This document shows, one piece after another, positions 43,025 through 53,341 of a DNA stretch of 64,000 nt. The notes under the pieces were generated by a model. It was not told the DNA's origin and ran no database searches. It was given only the letters and a program-made list of their open reading frames with translations. The DNA comes from Akkermansia muciniphila (GTDB lineage: Bacteria; Verrucomicrobiota; Verrucomicrobiia; Limisphaerales; UBA9464). The translations under genes and the position numbers were made by a program. The DNA is taken from contig CAMDGV010000008.1 of assembly GCA_945898055.1 (NCBI GenBank), forward strand, positions 30,271 through 94,270. The letters run 5' to 3'. How positions within the stretch are numbered: the first letter of the stretch is position 1; every line of letters begins with the position of its first letter.

Positions 43025-43429
43025 TTAATTGAAGGTCTTTGCTAGTTTAAGGATACGGGCGGCTAAGAGCGAGTCGGCTTTATTCTTTGCTTTGACCACC
43101 GCGAAAATGCGGCGAGCCTCAACTGGATTACTGCGAATCAAAAGCTGAGCATAATCTAACTCAATCGCCGAAAGTCGTGGTTCGGGTATAGATCGAGCGT
43201 TTGATTCTAACCAGATTCGTACGGTCGTCGCTCCACCAATTTTCGCCGAACCTAAGGCCGCTTCCATTGACTGGGACAAAGGCGGAATGGCCGCCTCTCC
43301 GACAGGTTCTGCAGCACCGCGTCGCGCCAAAGATCGCTCCTCTCGATCTGCAGCTTCATAAACGAGGGAAATGCGGTAGACCCCATAGCCGACCGATACA
43401 ACCAATAACACTAACAATAGTTTGCTCAT
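43025..43429 (-). CDS. Single-pass membrane protein of unknown function
   Basis: It has 134 residues. It begins with a membrane helix (KLLLVLLVVSVGYGVYRI), then a charged helical region; the C-terminal third (SAIELDYAQLLIRSNPVEARRIFAVVKAKNKAD) has the feel of a TPR-like helix pair. No family recognised. The start overlaps the murA stop by four bases, so it is coupled to the peptidoglycan gene. Confidence 0.65.
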   Translation of the reverse strand: MSKLLLVLLVVSVGYGVYRISLVYEAADREERSLARRGAAEPVGEAAIPPLSQSMEAALGSAKIGGATTVRIWLESNARSIPEPRLSAIELDYAQLLIRSNPVEARRIFAVVKAKNKADSLLAARILKLAKTFN

Positions 43430-44688
43430 TCTTCCTCAACCCGTTGAATCTGGGCTCCCAGTTTTTGTAGTTTTAATTCCATCCGCTCATAACCGCGATC
43501 AAGATGATAAACTCGGTTTACCTGAGTCTTACCGGTTGCAGCCAAACCAGCTATGACTAAGGCCGCTGAAGCTCGAAGGTCCGAGGCCATCACTGGAGCC
43601 CCACTCATCGGTCTCCCCCCTTTCACAATAGCACTCGCTCCCTCAATCGAAATATCTGCCCCCAACCGCATCAACTCAGAGGCGTGCATGAATCGCGATT
43701 CAAAAATGCGTTCGGTAATAATACTGGTTCCATTGGCTAGACAGGCCAGTGCCATCATTTGAGCCTGCATATCGGTGGGGAATCCACTGTAGGGCATCGT
43801 GGTGATATCCACCGGCTTGAAGTCAGCACGGGCACTTACCTTGATTCCGCCAGCGCAATAAATAATCTCACCACCCGCTTCTCTCAACTTGTCGAGCACT
43901 GCCACCAAATGATCATGCCGTGCCCCACGGATCATCACTTCACCTCGGGTTGCCACCGCTGCCACAGCAAATGTCCCCGCCTCAATCCTATCGGTAATGA
44001 CTTCGTGATCAGCGCCGTGCAACTGAGGAACACCTGTCACGGTAATCGTCGGGCTCCCCGCTCCAATAATCTTGGCTCCCATCGCAATTAAAAAATGAGC
44101 CAGATCAATAATCTCCGGCTCACAAGCAGCACTCTCAATAACGGTGACCCCTTCAGCCAAGGTTGCAGCCATCAATATATTTGCGGTTCCCAAGACGGTG
44201 GGCCCAGTCCGCCCACCCATGAAAATCATTTGGCCGGTCAACTTTGCCGCATGGACTCGGATATAACCGCCCTCGGTGTCGACTTGAGCCCCCAACCCTC
44301 GGAGGCCTTTCAAATGAAGATCAATCGGCCGTGTCCCAATGACACAGCCGCCTGGCAACGAAACTCGAGCTTCGTGCAAACGCGCCAACAACGGGCCCAA
44401 AATGCAGATTGAACCCCGCATTTTCCGTATCAAATCGTAGTCACCAAAACCAGAGAGTTGAGCCGCTCGCACCGTGAGTGTGCCGTCTTCTAGGGTCACT
44501 TCTGCCCCCAAAGACCGTAAGATCTTGGACATATATCCCACGTCAGTCAGGGCTGGGACCTGCCGAATAACACAGCGCTCCGCAGTCAATAAGGTCGCTG
44601 CCATGATCGGCAGTACCGCATTCTTGGAACCACTAAGGGTTACCTCACCTCGTAGGGGCACCCCGCCTTCAATCAAAAAACTATCCAT
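43426..44688 (-). CDS. murA: UDP-N-acetylglucosamine 1-carboxyvinyltransferase
   Basis: It has 420 residues, normal size. Catalytic C115 sits in PGGCVIGTRPIDLHLKGL at the E. coli position. Other landmarks are LSGSKNAVLPIMAA, YSGFPTDMQAQMMALAC, TERIFESRFMHASEL and VNRVYHLDRGYERMELKLQ. It commits PEP and UDP-GlcNAc to peptidoglycan in the cytosol. The cysteine (not aspartate) at 115 predicts fosfomycin sensitivity. It is downstream of prmC by 40 bases. Confidence 0.98.
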   Translation of the reverse strand: MDSFLIEGGVPLRGEVTLSGSKNAVLPIMAATLLTAERCVIRQVPALTDVGYMSKILRSLGAEVTLEDGTLTVRAAQLSGFGDYDLIRKMRGSICILGPLLARLHEARVSLPGGCVIGTRPIDLHLKGLRGLGAQVDTEGGYIRVHAAKLTGQMIFMGGRTGPTVLGTANILMAATLAEGVTVIESAACEPEIIDLAHFLIAMGAKIIGAGSPTITVTGVPQLHGADHEVITDRIEAGTFAVAAVATRGEVMIRGARHDHLVAVLDKLREAGGEIIYCAGGIKVSARADFKPVDITTMPYSGFPTDMQAQMMALACLANGTSIITERIFESRFMHASELMRLGADISIEGASAIVKGGRPMSGAPVMASDLRASAALVIAGLAATGKTQVNRVYHLDRGYERMELKLQKLGAQIQRVEEE

Positions 44689-44728
44689 AAAAAGATTTTC
44701 TTCCGTCGTATCCGTCTCAAATCAATCG

Positions 44729-45580
44729 TCAGAATTTGCTGACGATGAGAAGTCGGTCTCGTCCGCTCAAGTCTTTCTCGATGGAGACTGCCAATTCCTT
44801 CGCAGAAAACATCTTGGAAACCATCTCAACCTGCCTATCCCCATACTCTAATATCATCCAACCACCCGACTTCACCCATGAAAGTCCTGCCCCTGACAGA
44901 TGACGGTAATATTTGAGTCCCTCCTCGCCTCCGTCCAAAGCCAATCTTGGATCATGATCACGAACCTCAGGTTCTAAGAATTGAATGTCGCCTGAGGGAA
45001 TATAGGGCGGATTAGAAACGACTAAATCGAAGCCTGAAAACGTGCTTTCGTCGGCTTCAAAAATGTCGAGTTGACGGAAATGAATCTCTGGGCAGCTGCA
45101 GAGCAGAGCATTCCGTTTCGCTATTTCTAAGGCGGCAGCAGAAATATCAATTGCTTCGACTCTGGCCTTCGGGAACTGCCGAGCCATCGCGATCGCCAGA
45201 CATCCCGATCCAGTTCCAATATCCAAAATTGAAACGCCTTCCCCTGTACTACCCGACAAACAGGCTATCGCCCTGAGGGCCAATCCCTCTGTTTCTGGCC
45301 TAGGCACTAACACCGAACCATTCACTTCCACTTCAAAATCAAGAAAAGCACCTGTCCCCCACAGATGCTGCAAAGGGATCCGTTGACAACGACCTCGGAC
45401 CACCCGCTCTATCGCCTCGATCTGCAACAACCGAAGGCAGTCGTCTAATCGGGTCAGCACCGCCGACCGCGTGTAACCTGTTCCCCGAGCCACAATCCAT
45501 TCGGCTTCCGCATCAAAATCCGAGACTCCGGCGTCGCAAAGCCTACCGCCAATATTTTCGATCGCTTCCCGAAAAGTCAT
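44729..45580 (-). CDS. prmC: Release factor glutamine methyltransferase
   Basis: It has 283 residues from the ATG at 45580, which matches the family's ~280; a longer open frame to 45688 adds residues without similarity. N-terminal helical domain, then SAM motif [34 protein letters not shown] and the catalytic [12 protein letters not shown]. [14 protein letters not shown] wording ([14 protein letters not shown]) is present. It methylates the GGQ glutamine of RF1/RF2. It heads the minus operon prmC, murA and two small genes. Confidence 0.95.
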   Translation of the reverse strand: MTFREAIENIGGRLCDAGVSDFDAEAEWIVARGTGYTRSAVLTRLDDCLRLLQIEAIERVVRGRCQRIPLQHLWGTGAFLDFEVEVNGSVLVPRPETEGLALRAIACLSGSTGEGVSILDIGTGSGCLAIAMARQFPKARVEAIDISAAALEIAKRNALLCSCPEIHFRQLDIFEADESTFSGFDLVVSNPPYIPSGDIQFLEPEVRDHDPRLALDGGEEGLKYYRHLSGAGLSWVKSGGWMILEYGDRQVEMVSKMFSAKELAVSIEKDLSGRDRLLIVSKF

Positions 45581-45737
45581 CCCCACCGATTGCACCCCCA
45601 CTTTGCACTGCTGTCGAGTCAACCCTCCAGAGTCACTCTCTCTTTTAGCCATTTCGCCCCAATCCACTGTATGGGATTCAACAAACACTTGCCTTGATTA
45701 CTCTCCCTCCTCAAAATCTTTAAATATTAGTAAGCCT

Positions 45738-46550
45738 ATGAACTCAGACCACCCGCCCTCTCGAACACGCCTTTCCGGATTTACTCTCATCGAACTACTG
45801 GTGGTTATCGCCATCATCGCCATTCTCGCCGGAATGCTCTTGCCCGCCCTGGCTAAGTCTAAATCGAAGGCCCAAGGCATTTTATGCTTAAATAACGGTA
45901 AACAATTAATGCTCGGCTGGGTCCTCTATTCGGGTGATAATCAAGATCGAATTTGTCCCTCCGCCGGTTTAGGTGGATTGGTTTCTACCCATAGTCCCAG
46001 CAAAAATTATCCTCTGAATCAATGGTGCATGGGAACAATGCACGAGGGGCCTAGTTGGACCAATGGAATCCTCATCATGGACTCTCTTTTGTATCCCTTT
46101 GTCAATTCGTTGTCCGTCTACAAATGCCCAGCGGATCGAGCCACGGCCAAGAGTCCCTTTGGACGTGGGGGCGGCCCTTCCAAGGTTCGGAGCCTCTCGA
46201 TGAGTTGCTATATGAATCCCATTGCAGGCCAAGAGTGGGGTGTCGGAAAGGCTTACAGAAAACAAGGCGACTTCCTTTTCGGCGCAGCAAATACCTGGGT
46301 CACTATCGACGAAAATCCGGCCTCGATTAATGATGGATGGTTCGTTCATGCCGCGAAAACCTCGTTTGTTGACTACCCCGCATCCTACCACAATCTCGCC
46401 GGTGGTTTGTCTTTCGCAGATGGGCATTCGGAAATTAAAAAATGGAGATCGCCGACGATTCTCAAATACGGCGGTGCCGGTGGAGGCGGGAACGCAGCCT
46501 TGGATACAGCCGACGCCACTTGGTTGTACGAACGTACCACCGTTTATTGA
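45738..46550 (+). CDS. Type II pseudopilin-like protein with prepilin N-terminus
   Basis: It has 270 residues from the ATG at 45738. The N-terminus has a short basic leader, then [20 protein letters not shown], i.e. a prepilin peptidase site (G before FTLIE) and the hydrophobic spine. [24 protein letters not shown] follows, and near the C-terminus [11 protein letters not shown] (an H-X9-DG-like motif). This is the large expanded pseudopilin-like family of PVC bacteria. Function is unknown for most members; they may build pseudopili or surface material. Processing would need a PilD gene elsewhere. It is divergent from prmC. Confidence 0.92.
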   Translation: MNSDHPPSRTRLSGFTLIELLVVIAIIAILAGMLLPALAKSKSKAQGILCLNNGKQLMLGWVLYSGDNQDRICPSAGLGGLVSTHSPSKNYPLNQWCMGTMHEGPSWTNGILIMDSLLYPFVNSLSVYKCPADRATAKSPFGRGGGPSKVRSLSMSCYMNPIAGQEWGVGKAYRKQGDFLFGAANTWVTIDENPASINDGWFVHAAKTSFVDYPASYHNLAGGLSFADGHSEIKKWRSPTILKYGGAGGGGNAALDTADATWLYERTTVY

Positions 46551-46858
46551 TCAAATCATCGAACTGCTCTGAGCGAGAAAGACCCTTAAAGCTCCTCGCC
46601 CCCGTGGTCCAACGACAGCAGTGGCACCTTTGAATCATTGATCATTTCAAAGGCATCCCTTAACCGCGACCCAGAGGAAAAGCAGGAAGCACAAAAACTT
46701 CCCTTACCGCTGGGCCGTGGTTTTGGTTAAACCTTCTGCTTCGATTGCCGCGGGCGATTGCCCTCATAACCTTGGCTCTCTTGAAAGGCGAAGAATCCAT
46801 AGTTCCTCCCCCATTTCTTGTATCCTCAAAGCGAATCTTCTCATTATCCGCCTCTCCG
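46551..46858. other. Gene-free stretch before the aminotransferase
   Basis: 308 bases without a credible gene. The aminotransferase frame is open back to 46745, but that extension has no similarity. I saw no terminator hairpin with a T-run and no riboswitch-like fold by eye. Confidence 0.4.
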
Positions 46859-48052
46859 ATGCCCCAAACTGCGTCTCGCCTTAATGTCTTCACGGAATCC
46901 GTTATCCGCGGAATGAGTCGCTTGGCTTCCCGCCACGCCGCCATCAATCTGGCTCAAGGTTTCCCTGATTTCGATCCACCAGAACCCCTTCTCGCCGCAT
47001 TGGAAAAGGCTGCCAGAGGGCCTTTTCACCAATACGCAGTGACCTGGGGCGCTCCACGCTTTCGCCAGGCTCTTGCCACAAAAATCCAGTCCGATACTGG
47101 CCTCCCAGTAGATCCTGAACAACATTTGGTGGTCACCTGCGGCAGTACCGAGGCCATGATGGTGGCAATGATGACCGCCTGCAATCCGGGTGATCGAGTG
47201 ATCGTCTTCTCACCTTTTTACGAAAATTACGTCGCGGACGCTATTCTCTCGGGGGCCGAACCGATTTACGTCCCACTTTACCCGCCGGATTTTCGCTACG
47301 ACTCAGCCGAACTCGCTCAAGCCTTTGAATCCAAGCCAAAAGCGATCATTGTTTGTAATCCCTCCAATCCCACCGGCAAGGTATTTACCCGCCATGAATT
47401 GACGGAAATCCTTGCTCTCGCCGAAAAACACGACGCCTTTGTGATCACTGACGAACCGTACGAACACATCGTCTATGAGCCTCGATACCATGTCTACACG
47501 GCGGCTCTGCCCGGAGCCTTCGCTCGAACCATCACCTGTAATTCGCTCTCTAAAACGTACTCAATCACCGGATGGCGTCTCGGGTACGTCTTTGCCGCTC
47601 CGGAAATCATCGCGCAAGCCCGAAAAGTGCACGATTTTTTAACCGTCGGTGCCCCAGCTCCTCTTCAAGAGGCCGCCGTTGCAGGACTCGAACTGCCTGC
47701 TTCCTACTATGTGGGCTTACGCGATATCTATACTTCAAAACGAGATATCTTTCTCGATTACCTCCGCCAGACCGGACTCCCTTTCACTGAACCTCAGGGG
47801 GCCTACTACGTCCTTGTGGATATTTCCGCGCTCGGCTTTGCCACCGATACCGAAGCGGCCGAATGGTTCATCCGCGAACTCGGCGTTGCTGGGGTCCCCG
47901 GATCCAGCTTTTTCCGACATCCGGAAAATCGATTCCTCCGTTTTCATTTTGCGAAGCGCGAGGAAACCCTCCGGGCCGCTGGTGAACGACTCCTTCGCAT
48001 CCCCGACTACCTAGCCAACCCTCACCGCATTAACCCGAGTCGCGTCTTGTGA
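46859..48052 (+). CDS. Class I/II PLP-dependent aminotransferase
   Basis: It has 397 residues from the ATG at 46859, where similarity starts (LNVFTESVIRGMSRLA). Fold-type I features: INLAQGFPDFDPPEPL, VTCGSTEAMMVAMMTACNPGD, FYENYVADAILSGAEP, VCNPSNPTGKVFTRHEL, FVITDEPYEHIVYEP and the PLP lysine in NSLSKTYSITGWRLGYV. The wording is close to the methionine/kynurenine aminotransferase (YbdL) group. Substrate specificity is not decided by sequence. It stands alone. Confidence 0.94.
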   Translation: MPQTASRLNVFTESVIRGMSRLASRHAAINLAQGFPDFDPPEPLLAALEKAARGPFHQYAVTWGAPRFRQALATKIQSDTGLPVDPEQHLVVTCGSTEAMMVAMMTACNPGDRVIVFSPFYENYVADAILSGAEPIYVPLYPPDFRYDSAELAQAFESKPKAIIVCNPSNPTGKVFTRHELTEILALAEKHDAFVITDEPYEHIVYEPRYHVYTAALPGAFARTITCNSLSKTYSITGWRLGYVFAAPEIIAQARKVHDFLTVGAPAPLQEAAVAGLELPASYYVGLRDIYTSKRDIFLDYLRQTGLPFTEPQGAYYVLVDISALGFATDTEAAEWFIRELGVAGVPGSSFFRHPENRFLRFHFAKREETLRAAGERLLRIPDYLANPHRINPSRVL

Positions 48053-48089
48053 AGTTAGCGAAACCGCTTCACGACCCGAATCAGGCCGG

Positions 48090-48872
48090 CTATTTCCGAC
48101 GTTTACCGCTTCCTTTTTGACACAACGACCCTAAGGCCTCGCTCAACGGATCATCCCTCTCCGCACCGAAACCGAGATGCAGATGACGCGTCCAACCCTC
48201 TGCCTCGCGAAAACTTCCCGACATCTGGCCCAACAAAGCCGATTCGATATCCATCGCCTCTAGGTAACTGTCCATCCCCTGCGAGACATCTAACCATTCC
48301 TTCTGACTCGCATGACAGGCTAAAGCCTCGCGCTTACGGGCGTGAACCGAGGTCGTATTGACCCAAAGTTCCGGACAAATCGATTGCCTCAGTGGCCCCT
48401 TTAAACCATGGGGCGTGGAATGATAAAGGGTCATTGCACTACTGATCGCCTTTTGCGCTGGCACAGTCCGATAATTGGGTGCCGAACGGGCAAAGGCGGC
48501 AGTGACCGCAATCCGCGCTGTCTCCATATGGTCCTCCATATAATCCGAGGTCGGATGCGTCAGTAGTAGGGTCGGTTGAACACGGCGCAGCAAGGAACAG
48601 ACGCGACGAATCAGTTTGTCGGTATAAAAAATCTGAAGATCATGAGCGATGGAAGGATACCAAATAAATCCAAGGCGTTGGCAAGCCTGACGGGCTTCTT
48701 TTGCCCGAACAGTAGCCGTCTTTTTGGCGGACATTACGCTACTCCCCAAATCGCCTGACGACAAATTACAATAGTGAACATCCCATCCTCGGTCCCGCAA
48801 AAGAAGCAGCGTCCCCGCGGCACGGAATTCAATATCATCAGGATGAGCAAACACCGCTAAGACGGAAGGCAT
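48090..48872 (-). CDS. PIG-L/LmbE-family zinc deacetylase
   Basis: It has 260 residues. Zinc ligands are in FAHPDDIEFRAAGTLLLL (HPDD) and the distal histidine in HPTSDYMEDHMETARIAV. NLSSGDLGSSVMSAKKTATVRAKEA is typical of the BshB1/LmbE branch, although the glutamate-rich R-x-E pattern is slightly altered. Relatives deacetylate N-acetylglucosaminyl conjugates (bacillithiol, antibiotics). Substrate unknown here. It is convergent with the aminotransferase. Confidence 0.9.
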   Translation of the reverse strand: MPSVLAVFAHPDDIEFRAAGTLLLLRDRGWDVHYCNLSSGDLGSSVMSAKKTATVRAKEARQACQRLGFIWYPSIAHDLQIFYTDKLIRRVCSLLRRVQPTLLLTHPTSDYMEDHMETARIAVTAAFARSAPNYRTVPAQKAISSAMTLYHSTPHGLKGPLRQSICPELWVNTTSVHARKREALACHASQKEWLDVSQGMDSYLEAMDIESALLGQMSGSFREAEGWTRHLHLGFGAERDDPLSEALGSLCQKGSGKRRK

Positions 48873-49072
48873 GGGCTAAGAATGCGACGAACGTTCCTAA
48901 AATCCAGCCAGATCCCTCTGTCGAATTTCTTGAGTCTCTCGATTAATTCTCTTCGATTGCACTCAGACAAAGGAAAATTGTCTTCCTTTCGAAAGAAGAA
49001 AAAGGCGCCCGACATCTTGCAGCGAAGGCTTGACCCGCAGGGGTCGTTCCCAACAAAGTCTGTGCAGATCAA

Positions 49073-49159
49073 ATGAGCGCGATTCTTCCAGAGATTCTGG
49101 TAGTCCAAGTACCTTATGTAGTAGGCGGACTCACCGCCGAGGGGACTTGTCGCGCTTGA
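49073..49159 (+). CDS. Putative branched-chain leader peptide of an ilvB attenuator
   Basis: An ATG-started frame of 28 codons and TGA lies 90 bases before ilvB. The peptide begins MSAILPEILVVQVPYVVGGL and ends TAEGTCRA. Ten of its 28 residues are Ile, Leu or Val (I2, L3, V5), clustered in codons 4-20; a Val pair at 10-11 and another at 16-17 would act as control codons. The stop is 16 bases before a strong terminator hairpin. Within the coding part is the short hairpin GGCGG-ACTCA-CCGCC (49124-49138), a candidate pause structure. The ribosome site is weak. This is the layout of enteric ilv leaders; attenuation here is inference. Confidence 0.65.
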   Translation: MSAILPEILVVQVPYVVGGLTAEGTCRA

Positions 49160-49175
49160 AAACGCTTTAACAAGA

Positions 49176-49206
49176 ACCCACGGCCGGTGACGGCCGTGGG
49201 TTTTTT
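49176..49206 (+). terminator. Rho-independent terminator (attenuator) before ilvB
   Basis: Stem ACCCACGGCC (49176-49185) pairs exactly with GGCCGTGGGT (49192-49201) around the loop GGTGAC, followed by five more T. Because it lies upstream of ilvB on the same strand and after the leader peptide, it would cut off ilvB transcription unless an alternative fold forms. I could not find by eye a convincing antiterminator pairing. Confidence 0.85.
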
Positions 49207-49249
49207 GTTCCATGACGCCAACCTACGACGCCCGGCCAAATAAATAGAA

Positions 49250-51130
49250 ATGAATAGTATGACCACGGCCACCACCGCTCCGACCGCCACCCCGAACCCC
49301 AATAAAGAAATCGGCCCGCTGATGCTCGGCCGAGATATCTTCGTCGAAGCTCTCGAACGCGAAGCCGTCGAAGTCATCTTCGCTTACCCCGGTGGGGCGA
49401 GCATGGAAATTCACCAATCGCTCACAAAATCGAAGATTCGCACCATCCTACCGCGCCATGAACAGGGCGGGAGCTTCGCCGCAGAAGGGTATGCTCGTGT
49501 CACCGGTAAAGCCGGAGTCTGTATGGCTACGAGCGGCCCCGGTGCGACCAATCTTGTCACGGCGATCGCGGATGCCTTCATGGATTCCTGCCCGCTGATC
49601 GCCATCACTGGGCAGGTTCCTCAAGCGATGATTGGACGAGGCGCCTTTCAGGAAACCGATATGGTGGGTGTGACCCTTCCTATCGTAAAACACTCCTACC
49701 TGATTACGGACATCAATGACATCCCTCGGATTGTTAAAGAAGCCTTTTACATTGCCCAAAGTGGCCGACCGGGTCCGGTAGTTATCGACTTCCCTAAGAA
49801 TGTCCAACAACTCAAAGCACGCCCAGTGTGGCCGACCCTCGATGAAGTTAAGGCTAAACTCCGTGGGTATACCGACAAGGTAGCCGCCGATGAATTAGCC
49901 CTCAATGAGGTCATCGGTCTTATCGAAAAAGCGGAACGTCCCGTCCTTTATTGCGGCGGAGGTATCATCACCGCTGGCGCCTCTGCTGAACTACTTCGGT
50001 TCGCCGAATCTGCTGAGATTCCAGTCACCACTACCCTGATGGGTATCGGAGGATTTCCCGAAGAACATCCCCTTTCACTCCGCTGGTTGGGTATGCACGG
50101 AGCCGCTTTCGCCAATTGGGCGGTGAACGGCGAATATGTCAAACGAACCGACTTCTCTCAGCCGCTTGAAAAGATCAAGGATGGCTGCGATCTCCTCCTC
50201 GCATTCGGGGTTCGCTTCGATGATCGGGTTACCGGTGCTTTCGCCGAATTCGCTAAGGGTGCAACCATTGTTCACCTCGACATCGACGCTTCCGAGCACA
50301 ACAAGAACAAACGTGCTCACCTCGCCATCCACGGCGATCTGAAAGATGCGCTCACTCGGTTAAATAATTTAATTTCTCAGCGGGGTAGCATTAAGAAGAC
50401 CTGCACTCATTGGCATAGCCAGATCAGTGAATGGAAAGCCAAGGCTCCTTTTCGTTACACAACTGAGGGACAGATTGTTGATTCTGCTCATATCGCGCCC
50501 TTCAAGAAGGAGGGCGAGGAATACATCCTTCCTCAGATGGTCATTGAGGAATTGTGGAAGCTCACCAATGGCGATGCCATTATCACCACGGGTGTGGGGC
50601 AGCACCAGATGTGGGCTGGGCAATGGTACAAATATAAATTTGCCCGTCAGTTTATCACCAGTGCGGGGCTTGGCTCCATGGGCTATGGCTACCCTGCCGC
50701 GATCGGCGCCAAAGTCGCGCGCCCAGACAAACAAGTCATCGACATCGATGGCGATGGTTCATTCCTTATGAACGTGCAAGAACTTGCCACCGCTCATATC
50801 GAAAAAATCGCGGCTAAAGCGATCATTCTTAACAATCAACATCTAGGGATGGTGGTTCAGTGGGAAGATAACTTCTTCGATGGCAACCGCGGCCACACCT
50901 ACCTCGGAAATCCAGCGGATCGATCTGGGATCTATCCCGACTACGTGAAAGTCTGCAATAGCTTCGGAGTGCCCAGCGAACGGGTCGTGTACAGGAAGGA
51001 CCTCCGGGCTGCCCTGGAACGGATGTTGGCTGCCGAAACTCCCTTCGTGCTGGATGTGATCACTCCCTACACCGAACATGTCCTGCCCTTTATTCCCGCA
51101 GGCAAAACCGTCGCCGATATGCGCTGGTAG
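49250..51130 (+). CDS. ilvB: Acetolactate synthase, large (catalytic) subunit
   Basis: It has 626 residues. The N-terminal ThDP domain contains [14 protein letters not shown] and the catalytic glutamate E71 ([17 protein letters not shown]), then [20 protein letters not shown]; the FAD/central domain includes [13 protein letters not shown]. The C-terminal domain has the ThDP/Mg motif [15 protein letters not shown] with [11 protein letters not shown]. It condenses pyruvate (or pyruvate and 2-ketobutyrate) for Val, Leu and Ile synthesis. The regulatory subunit ilvN and ilvC are not adjacent; uvrB lies next on the other strand. Expression is likely controlled by the leader/terminator in front. 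Confidence 0.97.
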   Translation: MNSMTTATTAPTATPNPNKEIGPLMLGRDIFVEALEREAVEVIFAYPGGASMEIHQSLTKSKIRTILPRHEQGGSFAAEGYARVTGKAGVCMATSGPGATNLVTAIADAFMDSCPLIAITGQVPQAMIGRGAFQETDMVGVTLPIVKHSYLITDINDIPRIVKEAFYIAQSGRPGPVVIDFPKNVQQLKARPVWPTLDEVKAKLRGYTDKVAADELALNEVIGLIEKAERPVLYCGGGIITAGASAELLRFAESAEIPVTTTLMGIGGFPEEHPLSLRWLGMHGAAFANWAVNGEYVKRTDFSQPLEKIKDGCDLLLAFGVRFDDRVTGAFAEFAKGATIVHLDIDASEHNKNKRAHLAIHGDLKDALTRLNNLISQRGSIKKTCTHWHSQISEWKAKAPFRYTTEGQIVDSAHIAPFKKEGEEYILPQMVIEELWKLTNGDAIITTGVGQHQMWAGQWYKYKFARQFITSAGLGSMGYGYPAAIGAKVARPDKQVIDIDGDGSFLMNVQELATAHIEKIAAKAIILNNQHLGMVVQWEDNFFDGNRGHTYLGNPADRSGIYPDYVKVCNSFGVPSERVVYRKDLRAALERMLAAETPFVLDVITPYTEHVLPFIPAGKTVADMRW

Positions 51131-51161
51131 ATTTCGCTCCTTCCTTTCTTCGTCAGGCGGA

Positions 51162-51195
51162 AACCACGAACCGAAAACTCGGTTCGTGGTTTTTT
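51162..51195 (+). terminator. Rho-independent terminator after ilvB
   Basis: Stem AACCACGAACCG (51162-51173), loop AAAACT, stem CGGTTCGTGGTT (51180-51191), then more T. A perfect 12-bp hairpin just behind the ilvB stop, so ilvB is transcribed alone. Read on the other strand it is followed by only a few A/T and would also serve uvrB poorly. Confidence 0.9.
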
Positions 51196-51265
51196 GTTCT
51201 CAAATCACCCCACCAGCCTCGACCCCACATCCCCGAAAATTTCAGTCATTTAATGCCAAAGAATC

Positions 51266-53341
51266 TCAGCGTTTGCGACGGGTACGATACCCTCCATTGC
51301 CCTTGGAATTTCTGTGGTCTCGCTCCGCTCGTCCGCTCGCACCCGGTTCTTTGGTTTCAGCACCACTCAAGCGCCCTTTTAATTCCCGGATTTGATCCCG
51401 TAACAAGGCCGCCTTTTCAAACTCAAGGGCATTGGATGCCTCGACCATCTCGCCTTCTAATTCACGAAGGGTTTCCCTGATGTCAATTTGGGCGACACTT
51501 TCATTTAAAATCGACGCGGAAACGCTCCGCCCAGAACCCACACTGCTCAAACCCTCTTCTAATCCCCGGGTCACACTTCGCGGCGTAATGTTATGCGCTT
51601 TATTATAAGCTAATTGCCGCTGACGCCGATAATCCGCGATCGCTAGGAACTTCTGGATACTCTGCGTCTTCACGTCCGCATAAAGGATCACCCGTCCGTT
51701 AATATGCCGCGCAGCACGTCCGGCAGTTTGAATCAGGCTGGTCGTACTCCGGAGATACCCTTCCTTGTCCGCATCCAATATGGCGACCAATGATACTTCC
51801 GGGAGATCAAGTCCTTCGCGAAGCAAATTAATCCCAACCAGCACATCGCAGTCGCCTCGTCGTAAGGCACGAAGAATTTCAACGCGCTCAATCGCATCAA
51901 TTTCACTGTGCAAATACCGCACGCTTACCCCCAGATCCCGCAAATAATCAGTCAACTCCTCGGCGGTTCGCTTGGTTAAGGTGCTCACTAAAACACGCTC
52001 CCCTCGATCAATCACCACCCGGGCCTCGTTCAGTAAATCATCGATTTGCCCTTTTAAGGGTTTAATCTCCACGGCCGGATCCACCAACCCAGTCGGACGC
52101 ACTATCTGCTCGGCCACCTGATCGGGTCCCGCCCAACCCATTTCGGTCGGACCCGGTGTCGCACTCACGTAAACAGCTTGCCCCATCAATGCCCTGAATT
52201 CATCAAAGTTTAAGGGCCGATTATCTAAGGCGCTGGGCAATCGAAATCCATGATCCACCAAGACCGTCTTTCGAGCCCGATCTCCAGCATGCATCCCTCC
52301 TACTTGCGGTAAGGTCGCGTGACTCTCATCGATCAACATCAGAAAATCTTGTGGGAAAAAATCTAACAAGGTTCCCGGTCGCGTCCCCGGTAAACGCCCT
52401 ATTATATGCCTCGAATAATTTTCGATCCCCGAACAAAATCCTAACTCCTGTAACTGCTCCAAATCAAACTCACACCGCATCTTGATTCGTTGGGCTTCGA
52501 GTAATTTACCCTCTTTCTCAAACTCCGCGATGCGCAAACCCAACTCTTCGCGGATGGAGAAAATAGCTCGGTTTATTTTTTCCTGCGGGGTCGCGAATTG
52601 TTTACTTGGGAAAATATTGACCGCCGTCAACGACTCAATTAGGTCGCCGGTCAAGGGATCAAATCGCGTAAATCGTTCGATTTCATCGCCAAAAAATTCA
52701 ATGCGTAAGGCATCTTCGGTATAGGCCGGATGCAGTTCAACAACATCGCCGCGCACACGAAATTTGCCACGGGTCAAATCATAATCATTGCGCGCATATT
52801 GCAGATCAACAAGTCGGGTCAGTAACTGATCACGACTCATCGTCTGCCCTATCCGCAATGGAATCACCATACTCTCGTAATCTCTTCGGTCGCCAATACC
52901 GTAAATACAAGAGACCGATGCGACCACAATCACGTCCCGCCGCGATAGCAATGAGTTCATTGTCGAAAGTCGTAAACGTTCTATCTCTTCATTCACGCTG
53001 CTATCTTTCTCAATAAAAGTATCAGTCCGCGGAATATAAGCTTCGGGCTGATAAAAATCGAAATAGCTCACGAAATATTCAACGGCGTTCTCTGGGAAAA
53101 AGGCCTTAAACTCCGCATAGAGTTGGGCCGCCAAGGTCTTGTTGTGCGACAGCACCAAAGCAGGGCGCCCGGTCTTGGCTATCACATTGGCCATCGTGAA
53201 GGTTTTGCCGGATCCCGTCACCCCCAACAACACTTGATGGGCCTGCCCAGAAGCAACTCCCGCAAGAAGTTGAGCGATCGCCGCAGGTTGGTCTCCTGCG
53301 GGTTGGTACTCAGAATGAAGCTTGAACAGGGACCCAGACAC
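51266..53341 (-). CDS. uvrB: Excinuclease ABC subunit B
   Basis: It has 691 residues. Walker A GVTGSGKTFTMANVI, the damage-gripping beta-hairpin region SYFDFYQPEAYIPRTDTFIEKD, helicase motifs (DESHATLPQVGGM, VLVSTLTKRTAEELTDYL, LREGLDLPEVSLVAILDADKEG, QTAGRAARH) and a C-terminal UVR domain (LEGEMVEASNALEFEKAALLRDQIRELK). A lysine/arginine/glycine-rich tail follows. It verifies damage and loads UvrC in nucleotide excision repair, with the UvrA-type ATPase at 21-24 kb as a possible partner. It stands alone. Confidence 0.98.
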   Translation of the reverse strand: MSGSLFKLHSEYQPAGDQPAAIAQLLAGVASGQAHQVLLGVTGSGKTFTMANVIAKTGRPALVLSHNKTLAAQLYAEFKAFFPENAVEYFVSYFDFYQPEAYIPRTDTFIEKDSSVNEEIERLRLSTMNSLLSRRDVIVVASVSCIYGIGDRRDYESMVIPLRIGQTMSRDQLLTRLVDLQYARNDYDLTRGKFRVRGDVVELHPAYTEDALRIEFFGDEIERFTRFDPLTGDLIESLTAVNIFPSKQFATPQEKINRAIFSIREELGLRIAEFEKEGKLLEAQRIKMRCEFDLEQLQELGFCSGIENYSRHIIGRLPGTRPGTLLDFFPQDFLMLIDESHATLPQVGGMHAGDRARKTVLVDHGFRLPSALDNRPLNFDEFRALMGQAVYVSATPGPTEMGWAGPDQVAEQIVRPTGLVDPAVEIKPLKGQIDDLLNEARVVIDRGERVLVSTLTKRTAEELTDYLRDLGVSVRYLHSEIDAIERVEILRALRRGDCDVLVGINLLREGLDLPEVSLVAILDADKEGYLRSTTSLIQTAGRAARHINGRVILYADVKTQSIQKFLAIADYRRQRQLAYNKAHNITPRSVTRGLEEGLSSVGSGRSVSASILNESVAQIDIRETLRELEGEMVEASNALEFEKAALLRDQIRELKGRLSGAETKEPGASGRAERDHRNSKGNGGYRTRRKR

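Noticed and set aside
48857..49213. 118-codon minus-strand frame across the ilvB leader
   Set aside because: It overlaps the leader peptide and terminator and has no protein-like pattern.
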